Source: Membranipora membranacea (taxonomy: Eukaryota > Bryozoa > Gymnolaemata > Cheilostomatida > Membraniporidae). Taken from it: a stretch of 60,000 nt of DNA. Both the position numbers and the translations under genes were made by a program. Below, in pieces: positions 37,794 to 49,072 of this stretch (position 1 is the first letter of the stretch; every line of letters starts with the position of its first letter). The notes under the pieces were generated by a model. It did not search any database. It was not told the origin of the DNA and saw only the letters and a list, made by a program, of their open reading frames with translations. The DNA lies in the NCBI GenBank assembly GCA_914767715.1, contig OU612073.1, forward strand, positions 13,456,001 through 13,516,000. The letters run 5' to 3'.

Positions 37794-40700
37794 CTAGAGA
37801 CTTTCATGGTCATCGAGCGTATAAACTCGGTAGACACTAAGAGCATCTTCAAAATCACAGCCTTCACCTTGTCGAGTAGCTTTTTCTTGAGTATTTGTTT
37901 GGAGTTTACTTTGATCAGCACTGTTTGTGATTGCCGAGCTGCTATGTTGGTTTGCACTCGGACGTGCCCAAGACCCTCTTTCCTTGACAGGTTGACGTTG
38001 ATGCCTAGTTTGCGAGATTTCATTTTGCTCTGCTTCAAAACTGCTTATATGCACCTCAACCTCAGTTTTTTGAGGTCTGTGGGTGAAGACTCGCAAGCCT
38101 CTCGGCCCCCGACAAGGCATAGGAGGTGTATTAGGCACCTTTCTTTTTGCTCCATAATTTGGTCTTACTTTAGTTTGTTTTGAATATTTACACCCCTCTT
38201 ACTAAATTCTCGTGAAATAGATCCCATCAAATCCAAAGGGGGCACTTTTAAGTTTTCAGTGAATGAGGGTTCAGATATAAAGTCTGTATTGGTGATCTCC
38301 CCAGTTGTTGTTTCAGATCTTTTGGAGTCACACAGAGAGATACTTCGGTTCACATCACTCATCATATTGTACTCATCTATTTCACAGTAATCAAGATAAG
38401 GATCAGTTTTCTCTATAAATTCGTAATCTGACACAGAACTGATATTGTCTTCCATCCTGACAGTTTCTTCGTTGAAATCTAAATATAGAAAAAGAGATGT
38501 CAGTATTACAAGAATTTTTGAGCTTTGGCTTAAGGATGTTCAAAAGTTTAATCATGTACCTGTGTACAAATTAACTAGGTGGATATCATACTTGAATCAT
38601 TTAGTAATTACAGCTCCAAATTTAATATTGTTGCTAGTTATCCATTAAATTATATTTGTAATATAATCATTGAAACAAGGAATACTCTCTACACCACTCA
38701 TTCTAAGCTAACTCTTCACTTCGACCTAGCCTTGTCATGCTCCCACAAAGGGGTTTGAATATACGAATCCAAATAATCTTATATTTGGGATGACAAATAA
38801 TTTATAAAAATTGACTGCATTATTATCTAGCTTACATGCCATAAAATTCCATCCATACCAGGATGTAAATAATGAGGTTTAAGAAATCTGCTATACTGTC
38901 CTCGTTGAAGTAATGATACTTGAATTCATGACCACAAATGTGTAACCTTCTTAACAAAACCACAAGTGCACAGATCAATAACTTATTACCAATAAGGAAC
39001 TGGGATTGGTCCTCCAGTGATATAAAAGCGATGGCAGAGACCCTTCAAATCAAAGCACAGCGTGTTCTATCATTAATCGGAATTTTTTTTTTTAGGTCTC
39101 AGTTCAGTTTGTAGAATGAGGGGAGCTAGACATATTTTCGTTATAACTCTTGTCATCATCTTCCTACTTCATGCAGGAGCTCAAAGCATAACAAAAATCC
39201 GGAGATGTAAACAACCTGACACTAATTATCCAAGTAAGTATACTAGGACCTGCACGCAACCCGCATATTGCAAATAGTCGCCTATTTCCTTTTTAGAAGA
39301 TCTTGTAATGTTGCAGGGCTGCTTTCATTCGTTATTATTCAAATCGAAATTAGTTTTATATAGGATTTTGATTGATTGGATCGGATTGACGATTGTTATT
39401 ACGTAAACATACAAATGAGCATGTTTTTTTTATTTTAGATATGTATTGGTTGGCTCCAGAAGAAAACTTTATTAACATCCTCATCTGTCTTGACACTTGC
39501 CAAAAACATTTTGGCACTAATGAGACTAATATATTTGCCTTTCCAGGCGATGATCACCGCAGGTGCGCCTGCAGACTATGTCCAGAAGATTACATGGTTG
39601 GTGATAAACTGAATGAATTGTTGGGCCTTATGGGATGCAGCGATGTGAATAGCATGAGAAGTGAAATGAATTACCAATTCAGGCCCCTCCTAACCTATTA
39701 CTGCAAGCCTGAGGGACCTCTTTATTCCAAGTTGGTTCGTGATTCAAGAAAGAATTGGGAAGCCAGTGGTTGATTTTTTTACAAAATGTTTATGAATCAG
39801 TTTGCATTTTAAAACCAATTAATTTTAGCAATTTTATTAGACCGCTTTTACTGAGTTCATGACTGGTATTTGTCGAATAAATTACAGTACAATTCATTGA
39901 CAGTTCGATCTTTCTTATATCCCATATTTTAAATAATATATAAATCATATGATATAATTATTAATAGATAGGCTGTCTATCAAACCATGGAGTTCAAAAC
40001 TTTAACTCTGATCAAACACTGTGGTCAACAATAAATGTGAAAGCCACCACATCTTGAATGAACTAAACCACTCAATCAAACTACAGTAGGTGCTAAGTTT
40101 TCAAATATTTTGTGCTAAACTAATATTTAGTTAAAACTGAATCAGGTATGGGCAGCTGACATACCTTGAACTCTTGGTTGTGCTAGATTTTGTCTGGCAG
40201 CTATATCATCTTTGACCCTGGACACGTAAATATATGAGAATCAATGTACAGTGTTATCAAAATGATTTTAGGCAAGCAATAGGTAAGCAATCGCACAATA
40301 TGGATACACATTAAAGTACATCCAGTCCCTAGAGTCAAAATGAGTGTTTATCAATTTCTTACTTTCATCCTTCCTATTTGATATTTGCAATTGAATCAAC
40401 AAAGAGAAAAATACACTATTAGCAAACCGGTAAACTCCAACTTTGAAAGCACTTTAGAAGTAAAATCTTTGCCCAACAATGACTAAGCAGATAGTTAATA
40501 GGAAAAGAAATAAAGATGCTTACCTAACTTTATAATAGTATAAAATCAGTAGCATGGAGACAGCTGTCAACAAGCTCAGAGTGATTGCAATAATTGAAGT
40601 AATGGGAGCTGATGTTGAAGAGGTTGCTTCTGTATCCTTTCTAATTATTGCCTCAATATTTCTTTCAGGCTGTTCTCCATCCTTCACTTCACTGTTAATT

Positions 40701-43700
40701 TTTGTTGCTGCAAGAAAATCAATTGTTGCTAGATGAATAATTTGCAAGAGCAAGCAACTCTTTATTATCTTTTATCATTTCACTGATGAGTATAGATAAT
40801 CAACTCACAATATATGATGATGCCATGTGATGACTTAAATTCTCTCTAAATTGAAAGCATGCAACAATTTGTAATAAATCAAGAACGTCATTTCAGTTGT
40901 ATTCTTCCGCAGTAATTATTTTTTCTCTGGAAAGGAATATTTCCTCAATGAATACTTGTAGTGTCTGTACCTTTCACTTGTGTTTGGTCACTTGAGTTGT
41001 GGTCAACACTGTCACGAGCGCATTCGATAGGAGGATCCCATTGTTGATCTTTACAGCGGAATGTGTCAACCTTGTGAAGAAGGCTGAATCCTTTGAGACA
41101 AGAGGCTGTGTATCCCAAAACTAAGGTCTCTCTAAACTCTAGCTTGTCCAAATTTCTGATGTCAATATTACACTTTTGTACTAAAAAAAAATAAAAACAG
41201 CTGTTTCTCACACTATATACATCTTTATGGCAAGGTGTGGAATAATTTAATCATAACATATGATACGATTCAGATTTTAGTACAACTTTATTCCACTTTC
41301 CATGTACAGTTGACTCATACAAAGGGGGAGTTGGCATTTTAATCAAAACCTAGACAAAATTAAAAATTCAATTATAGATACCTGAGTATCTCATGTGAAT
41401 AATCTCATGCTGCAGATCATATCCATCTTCAGTTTGGTAAAGAAAACTTATTGTATGGGAGCCAGATAACTTCAGTGGTTGATTTCTGCTATACTGATTA
41501 TGTAGGTTGAAAATTTGCTTGCCGTTCAAGATGAGAAATTTCTTGAGGTTTGATAGTACTTCATCCAGCTGATAAATGTCTATGGTTACTGCTGCTGCCA
41601 GCGGTAAGTTAATGAGTGTCACTCCCATAAGACTTTCTGATGTGAAATTGTATGCTAGCCCTTGAAATGTTGGATCATTCGTGATGTATCCATCAGGGTA
41701 TTGAGTGGCATCAATTTGACTCATTATTTGATTATGTTGCGATGTTGCAAACAGAGACACTGGATAAACTGTAACAAATCGACAAAATATAAATTGTGAG
41801 TTGTTTAAATTGTTCAAAGCAGAAATGAATTTTTATTTGCATCATTGATATGCTCATAATACTGTGAGTAGCAATAGTATGGGCACCTAGTGAGTACAAT
41901 ACCTGTGATAAATGATTTCAATTCTAAGCTCAAAAATTTGTCGGGTTCAGATTGGATCTTCCCAGGGTTAATCTCCCGTGTAGATGGCGGAAGCAGAAGA
42001 GCAGAGGAGATAACTCACATGAGACATCAGCGTGAGACATGAGCGTAATACATGAGTATAATACATGAGTATGATACATGAGGCATGAGCAAGAAAAAAA
42101 TATAGCTTACATCCCTGGATTTCATTTCTAAGCTCACTGCCTCTACTACAGACATGGAACATGAACTAATTCTTAAAATTTCAGAGAATTTGTGAGCATC
42201 TCGAGAACCTACTAGCATGTAAAACTTTTGAGCTCTATGAGATGATATCGGGGACCCTGCTCTTGTCATTGCTGCTTTATCAACCCATTTACACAATCAT
42301 GATAAATTTGATTATAGCCAATTAGCCAGCTAACTATGACAAACTATGCAAATTCATCTTCCATTGAGGGCACACAGTTTGGATTCTAGTCCCTCATCTC
42401 AAAATTACCTGCAAATTTGATGTGAATTACAGGATGGGTCTGTTCTTCAATTTGCAGCAGTAGATTGACCTCCCCTCTGAAATATTCTCTCTGTTGTGGA
42501 CATGGTTTATTCTTTCTGTTGCTTGTTATTGTTCTGTTCAAGAGGCAGTGACCGCTGCCATTACCCTCCTGATTGAAGATGAGAACGCATCTGTCGCAAG
42601 ACCCATTTATCCAGATCTGGCGCTTATCCACCTTGGTTTGTTTCTCTGAAATCTCCACGGCACAATGTGATGAGCTGCAAACCTCAACATCATCTATATC
42701 AATCCTTATCTCTCCTCTCAGACCTTTGAAAACATTGCATACATTATTTAAGATAAGACAGAGAATTCTCTGAGATGATTTATGAGAGAAGTAATTTTCG
42801 TCTGTGATACTGATTTAAATAAATTACAGCGCCGCCGAACCCCATGTTAAGATAGCAAAAATCCCAGAACAAGTTGAATAGTTAAAGGGCAACCAAGGTT
42901 TCAAACAAGTTCTCATCGATTGATAGCAGATTGCACCATCTGCATCGGGAAAAGGGCAAAATCTAATTCTGATGATTATTCAGTCAGAATTCTTGTGAAA
43001 CAATTCATCCATCAGGTACTCAAACTCAGCTAAAATAGAATACCACAGATCAGTTTCCTGTTCCTGATATTATTTAGCCTGTGCTCTATCATTATTAAAG
43101 CATTGTCTTGGAACCTCCCCTAAACTGAGGTGTTACCCAGATTAGAGTCAGCAACTACTTTGAGTTTGCGCCGCGTCATGCACAAAGCTGATGCTGCCAA
43201 GCACATTATTTACCACCCACTAATGCATTGCTGCGAAACCTTGGTTGCCCTTTAAGTAACACAAGGAAAAAAGACAACAGGCTGCAGATTGCCAGTATTT
43301 GGACACAAGGTTTGACAACAATTATATTTATTTTTCAATCAAGTTGTAATTAATTGTTGATTGAAACCACAGGGTGTAAACCTTAGCATGGTGATTTATT
43401 AGTAGGCTTAAATATGTAAATCAAGATAAAAACCAACCTTGTGTGCAAAGTACTCCATATAATTTTATTATAACGGTGAAACTTTCAGTGATTCTGATGC
43501 GCAACCTGAAATTTATAAAATTATCAATCAGTGCCGGAAATGTGTACGAAGCTCAGAATTATGATTTCTAAGAACACATTTATCAACAATTCGAACCATT
43601 CAAATATACCATCAATCAAGTTACTCCCATAGGACACATAACATGCATACCATAAAGGTGGTGAGAGGTTAATCATGGAACAAAATGATAATTAACAGTA

Positions 43701-43758
43701 ATTAAAAGAAAAAGTATAATAAAGAACAAAAAAGTAAACTATATGTTTCTACTCACAT
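37794..43758 (-). CDS. U3 receptor: CUB-CCP type I membrane protein with ITAM-like tail (tail truncated by a 22-nt deletion)
   Basis: Best copy. Exons from 5': untranslated exon ending AT at 43757; 43505-43438 (signal peptide); 42723-42409; 41768-41382; 41180-40971; 40707-40524; 40217-40165; 38478 onward. The frame is open to a TAA at 38165 (510 aa). Order: signal peptide; six-cysteine domain (VCSS, SCDRC, GHC, KPC); CUB-like domain (YPDGYITNDPTF start, GYDLQHEIIHMRY end, no cysteines); CCP/sushi with four cysteines (KCN, ASC, FRC, IEC; WDPP before the last); Ser/Thr stalk; TM helix SAPITSIIAITLSLLTAVS; basic YYYKVR; tail with YEFI-x8-YCEI and YNMM. After AACAAACTAAAG the tail lacks 22 nt present in U2, so it stops. 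The displaced frame stays open for about 115 codons to EDALSVYRVYTLDD at 37794. Domain names are from pattern reading only. Confidence 0.8.
38935..39028 (+). promoter_or_regulatory. U3 copy of the conserved TATA promoter
   Basis: TATAAAAG at 39021-39028, 88 nt before the ATG, preceded by CCTCCAGTGA. Upstream are ACAAATGTGTAACC and ACAAAACCACAAGTGCACAG, as in U1 and U6. Confidence 0.65.
39116..39773 (+). CDS. U3 small secreted eight-cysteine protein (nested partner gene)
   Basis: Exons 39116-39233 and 39439-39773 (TGA), phase-1 junction, 150 aa, the longest copy. Signal peptide MRGARHIFVITLVIIFLLHA, then GAQSITKIRRC. Exon 2 starts MYWLAPEENF and has LICLDTC, the hallmark RRCACRLCPEDYM, LMGC and YYCKPEG, plus a unique basic C-terminus (RDSRKNWEASG). 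One NET glycosylation site. It lies inside the last intron of the U3 receptor on the opposite strand, so this is the only unit in which both partners are close to intact. Function unknown; a secreted ligand for the receptor is an inference from nesting alone. Confidence 0.87.
42886..43254. mobile_element. MITE with AGGGCAACCAAGGTTT terminal inverted repeats
   Basis: Starts AGGGCAACCAAGGTTTC and ends GAAACCTTGGTTGCCCT. About 370 bp, no coding frame. It inserted into the intron between the signal-peptide and six-cysteine exons of the U3 receptor; the U2 intron lacks it. Same family as the fold-back at 21276. Confidence 0.8.
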
Positions 43759-43759
43759 A

Positions 43760-46000
43760 TTATCATCGGCTGGTATTGTTTACAATTTTTGCGCAAAAGA
43801 CTTAGATATAATCTATTCACTCAGATGGAAGTTTTTACTGTTGTCTGAATGCTGCAGCCACCAAGCTTGAAGAAAAACACACAACTGCCTTGAAGAGAAA
43901 CAAGTTTTCGTATTTGTCCATCAATTGGTGCGAATTTTAAATAATTCGAAATCTACAATGCGTAATTAACAGAAAATCACATTCAAATTGCAGCATTTTT
44001 TACCTGTTTCATAACAATGGCTTTCCTCTTTTTCCTTGTTGTCCCTTGTTTGAATCGTTAGATTATTAACACTAATCCCACCTGTGGTAAATGGTTTTAA
44101 TTTTTTGTAGGTTGCAGGGTATTTTTTAGCTGATAATTGCACATTGTAATATTATTAAGTCTCAGCTGTATCGTTGAGTGGAACCTCCAAGTACAAAGTG
44201 ATGTTTCAGTTACATTTATTGCCTTATTGTTAGTTTGGACTTTTCTTCAGAATATCCTGGGTTCCCACACTGCCCTATCAATAATCCTCATTGCAATGTA
44301 TTTCAACACAAATTGGAAGGAGAGGGCGGCCTTAACTTTTGGAATGATACTAGGATTGATTTTTTACAATGTTAAATATTTATCCCAGGTCTTAATCAAA
44401 ATTCAAACAATGGCCTTGAACACAATGCCATTTTCCTCAAAAGTTTCCAATGCACAATTGTAATCGATAAGTCTCAACATCAAAAGGCTAAATTTCTCGA
44501 CTGTATGTTGTATGTTGCCTAGATCCATATTTCAATCAGTCAAGAATACAGCCCTCCATATATGATTACAATTTGATCAAACTAGCCTCTTCCTGCTGCA
44601 AAACATTCCTGTCTTAATAATTGATAGCTATTTGAAAGTCTACAACTTCTTACTCAGAACAGTACCAGTGACATCATTTTATGACTAATTATGACAGATA
44701 TGAATGATCACCCTGAACTCAAATATGATGACATTATCCTCAAGTGAGTACACATGATCCGAGACATTATTTATCCGATCCACTCTTACATCAAACCGAC
44801 AAGCGGTATAATCGTCTTTTTATGGATGGGATAAATGAAAGACAATAAAGTCATTCAGGCCATGGACTGGAACCCTGTAATGTAATATAATGTTTAGGTG
44901 AGATTGAACTGAGGCATTCCTACATTTAGAGAATTGAATCATGATTCAATAACTTCACTGAATATGTATATCATCATATCATTGGATGGGTAATTTAAAA
45001 CTACAGTATCTGCAGTAGTATTTTAAGCTAGCTAGTCTCTCTTCACACATATTTGGAGCTGCTCTGGATCACATTGAAGAATTCTTATTAATTATCTAGC
45101 TGGTATTATTCTGTGGTAGTATAATCCTCCCAGTGTGATGGTAATCAATCAAGCTGTGCCCTTTAATTTTTAACCTACAGCAATGCATGCTTTTTTAGGG
45201 ATTCCCTTAATCATAACCCGATATGGCACAGTATATCACCTTGCATTTCTGCTCAGTGGACCTCCCTCATAACTCATATTTGGAGGTGCTAAGTTTTAGA
45301 AATTTTTTAGTATTATATTCTTCTATCTTGTTGTACTTCGAATCAGTATCACCATGTGCTCTGGAAATGTCAGCAACACTGTTACAATCTAAATAAAAGA
45401 AACATATTGGGAAGTTAAAGTACATTAAAATTTTTACATGCATAACATCATTCAAAACATGGTGTGTGTACATAAAAACTGGAGTGCCTATTTGTTACTG
45501 TCTAGTACTCTAGCGACTCATTCACAATGCATCAAAATCTTATATTGTGCAAGCTGAGTGAATATGGAGGTATTTTGGATACATTTTATTGTCCCATGGA
45601 GGGTAGCGTCACAGAGAGAGTTAGGAGCCTATTCCATCATAATGGCGTAACCCTTCAGAAATTGGTTGAGTTGGGGAGAGAACCAATGTCAGGTCTGTAA
45701 GGTACTTCCAAGAAAGTACCCTACTGACCTTGAAATTGCCTTTCTTTAGATTAAGGTGAGTTGAAATCAAGATGAAAAAGTGGTGATCTGAGTTGGGTTC
45801 AAACCTAAGACAAGAGTGCACTTTACAATCATGCTAACAAAAAATGTGGAATTAAAGTTTCTTAATCAATAAACTGAGAGAGGCTATATTCTACAACCGA
45901 TAAGGTCCCTTCAGAAATGTAACATATGACCTGGCATTGGCTCTCTGGCCAACCCAAACAATAATAACCAACAGATTGACTATGCATCCCCTTAGGTACT
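43760..46000. other. U3 upstream region, duplicated from U2 pattern, no complete gene
   Basis: Continues the U3 receptor 5' untranslated exon (its transcription start is not visible) and then non-coding DNA matching 33.3-35.5 kb in blocks. It holds the second candidate short tail exon. Confidence 0.5.
45267..45388 (-). other. Candidate alternative (short) receptor tail exon, U3/U4 interval
   Basis: Acceptor TTTAG at the right edge, then a phase-1 frame of 40 codons starting CNSVADISRA, with SKYNKI (fits the ITIM pattern S-x-Y-x-x-I), a second tyrosine (EEYN) and a terminal KYEL before TGA. It starts like the exon at 34572 (Asp-Cys-Asp/Asn-Ser) but diverges after. It lies downstream of the U4 tail relic in the - direction. 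Confidence 0.35.
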
Positions 46001-46001
46001 T

Positions 46002-46425
46002 GGGTACGGGTACGGGCACGGGTACGGGTACGGGCACGGGTACGGGTACGGGCACGGGTACGGGTACGGGCACGGGTACGGGTACGGGCACGGGTACGGG
46101 CACGGGTACGGGTACGGGTACGGGTACGGGTACGGGTACGGGTACGGTTACGGGTACGGGTATGGTGATGGGCACGGGTAAGGGTACGGGTACGGTTATG
46201 GGCACGGGTACGGTTATGGGCACGGGTACGGGTACGGGTATGGGTACGGGTACGGGTACGGGCACGGGCACGGGCACGGGCACGGGCACGGGCACGGGCA
46301 CGGGTACGGTTACGGGTACGGTTACGGGTACGGGTACGGTCATGGGCACAGGTACGGGTACGGGTATGGGTACGGGTACAGTATGGGTACGGTTATGGGC
46401 ACGGGTAAGGGTACGGGTACGGGTA
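46002..46425. repeat. GGGTAC/GGGCAC hexamer array, U3 end, G-quadruplex type
   Basis: About 70 hexamers, mostly GGGTAC or GGGCAC with scattered GGTTAC and GGTATG variants. It is much purer and longer than its partner at 35543, so it expanded after the units duplicated. The + strand has GGG every six bases, the spacing of canonical G-quadruplex repeats. Pro-Val and Gly-Thr frames across it are not genes. Confidence 0.95.
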
Positions 46426-46799
46426 TAATGTATATAAAAATATAATAATTGTATTTGCTGTCTGTCGATACTGACATTGCCTTGCACCAAGGTGCATGCG
46501 TAGGAGTAGGAGTTTTTATAATGATGGATTTATGCCACTCATCGATTAGTGACAGCTAAAAATCAGCGCGGATGGTGCTGCATCGGCTGGTAACATGTAA
46601 CAGTTTACTCATAAAATCATAATTGTAGGATCCTTGTTTGCATGTCACAGTTCTGAGATCAAAATAACCATAATAATTTGCATTGCTTGATTTCCTAGAT
46701 AGATTGTCAAAGGGTTTTGATTTTCTTTTATGTCATTGCAACCACTGTCGCGCCTCTGCAATTTTAACTTTGACCGTGACTTGACCTATTGTACATCAA

Positions 46800-47630
46800 A
46801 CTAGTTTCTTCCAAAAGTGTATAAAATCCATCCGTTCAAGTGAGTTCCTTGAACTAGTACACCCTTATTCTATACCACATTATATCTGGAGCTGTTTAAT
46901 AAAAGCCTGTTTCCCTCATTCGCGCACAACTATAAATAAAAAGCCATCGACAATAAGTGTATTCATTGTGAAAATTCAAGATAACCTCAAATGCAAAAAA
47001 TCCTGAATTTACCACCTGCCTATTTGCCATGAGCAGTCAAAGATCTATTACATGGATTAAGGTGCAACCTCGACGTTCCTCTAAGCCTCTTATTTTGCAT
47101 AAGCAGGAAACCCACAGCACAATTCCAACTAAGTCCTAATAATTTACATAACAAAAACACCAGTTGACCAATCAAATGAATGGAAAGCAGAACAAAGGAT
47201 AAAGCACAGAGACAGAGAATACTAAAAGGGGAATTGTGAGCACCGACGCTCTGAAATAGTATTTGATCCTATTCAATTGCTTTGGACTTCCATTATTTTT
47301 TAACCACATAACAGCGTCATGATCATAAAAAATTGGCCAGACAAATACAAAAAAATATGCAGTGTGGAGGTAAATGAGATCATACTGATGCTCCTTATCC
47401 ATATAGACCTTAGAGGTGTTACAGTGATTGACACCGTGTGCACCACAAATCTCTGGATTATTCAGATTGTGAAAACAACTTATTACGTCAGCTGCAAAAA
47501 AAGGTGATTCAGCCCATCTGCTTTATCAAGTGTGTTCTGGGTTACATTATTTTATTACTCATAAATTAGGAAAAGCGATCCATTTCTTACCAAAAAAATA
47601 ACTTGCACTCCAGATTTACTGAACAGCCAA
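46800..47630. repeat. Unit end and flank module between U3 and U4
   Basis: 46800-46930 matches 35815-35950 (unit end). 46950-47215 and 47260-47600 match pieces of the U1 flank block, ending with TGGATTATTCAGATTGTGAAA at 47454. Shortened; no SINE. No gene. Confidence 0.65.
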
Positions 47631-47860
47631 AGTAGGAACTTTTAAGTTTTCGGGAAATGAGGGTTCAGATCCAAAATTTGCATTAGTCGCTTCATTTGTT
47701 GTTGTTGCTGATTTTATGGAGTCACACACAGACATACTTCGGTTCACATCACTCATCATATTGCACTCGTCTATTTCGCAGTAATCAAGATATGGATCAG
47801 CTTTATTACAGAATTGATGTTCTCTTCCATCCTGATAGCCTCTACATCGCAATCTAAATT
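47631..47860 (-). pseudogene. U4 receptor tail relic
   Basis: The first third of a tail exon only. It starts after an acceptor at about 47860 (Asp-Cys-Asp-Val-Glu), then a deletion has removed the first tyrosine of the ITAM-like motif and shifted the frame. The second half survives (DPYLDYCEIDECNMMSDVNR, with Tyr replaced by Cys before NMM). It stops within the Ser/Thr-rich part, where the flank module takes over. No other receptor exon of U4 remains. Confidence 0.75.
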
Positions 47861-48769
47861 AAATAACACATCTAAATAACACATTTTCGAATCGGAAGGA
47901 TAAGCTTTTTTTTATGGTGTTTATCCATAACAACAAATACAGGTGTTCAGCCACAAATACACATAGGTGGATTACAAAAATCCTATAATCTGATATTTGG
48001 AGACATCGAACACTTTCAAACATTGACTGAATCATTAATAATGATGTTAATCCTTAAAGTAACATTAAACACCTGCACGCTAAATATGAATACACTTGAA
48101 TTTCACCTTCACAATAGGCAACATGCCTAACAATGAGAATTCAGGGTAAAAGCGATTGTTCTGCACCACAGGGCAGTCATCAGCCCGTAAACCCCAATGG
48201 TTGCAATAATCTGAATTAAATTGGGAAGCTATGTTTATATTCTCATAGAAATTGCATAGTGCTTTTTAATTGTAAAAAATAATATTGTATTTGTACATGA
48301 TCTTGTCATTGAGTTGCCATTTTTTTGTATTTGGATGAAAACAAACAATATTAACTCCTTTCTGGGAACAAATACTTTAATTGTTTTTTTTAAATATTAG
48401 ATTTATTTTTGAGAGTTTTGACACTTGGCCAATCATATTGGGTATGCTTGTTACTGGAACAAAATAGTAAAGAGAGTATGCAATTAAAATAATTAAAGTT
48501 TTTTAAATTAATATTTATTCACAACATAGGCCTACAAATTTAGAAAGAGTATATCATAACACATCAAATATAAAAATAGCCTATAACTTTGTGGTTGTCT
48601 GCTACTGTTAACTAGCGAATAACTCTTAACTAATCGGCCAATCAGAGCCCAACATTTATCACCCTCAAACTTGAATGTCATAAAAATTGCTGCATACTAG
48701 AATTTTGAATAATGAGATTTAAGCCATCTGCTGAACTGTCTCTGTTGACAATATGTTACTTGACTTTTC

Positions 48770-48868
48770 AACCACCAACATGTAACCTTCTTAACAAACC
48801 ACAAATAGCACAGATCAATGACGGATTATTGATTAGGACCAAGGATTAGACTTCCAGTGATATAAAAG
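48770..48868 (+). promoter_or_regulatory. U4 copy of the conserved TATA promoter
   Basis: TATAAAAG at 48861-48868 with CTTCCAGTGA directly before it and the ACAAACCACAAATAGCACAG block upstream. It precedes a dead gene copy. Confidence 0.55.
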
Positions 48869-48956
48869 TAATGAAAAGATGCTATGTAAATCAAATCACC
48901 TCGTGGTCTGTCATTGATCAGTAATGATTTTGTACAAGTTTCACTTTGGATCTAGA

Positions 48957-49072
48957 ATGTCGCTAGACTCATTTTAATTTTAACCCTTGTCATCATCTCA
49001 TTGCTTCATGCAGGGGCTCAAAGCATAACCAAACTCCGGACTTGTAATCGACTTTACCCTAAAAAACCTGGT
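48957..49072 (+). pseudogene. U4 secreted-protein gene relic: exon 1 only, frameshifted start
   Basis: Matches exon 1 of U2/U3, but about four bases are missing just after the ATG, so the frame from that ATG meets TAA within seven codons. In the other frame the signal peptide core and SITKLRTC are still readable up to a good donor (49073). Exon 2 is not found in the following 4 kb. Confidence 0.8.

Noticed and set aside
40554-40736. + strand 60-codon frame over the U3 TM exon
   Set aside because: A shadow of the receptor TM exon, which is conserved in U1 and U5 on the - strand.
45891-46490. Long Pro-Val and Gly-Thr open frames on both strands over the hexamer array (and at 35497-35854)
   Set aside because: A six-base repeat without stop codons opens all frames it touches; no start context, splice sites or homology.
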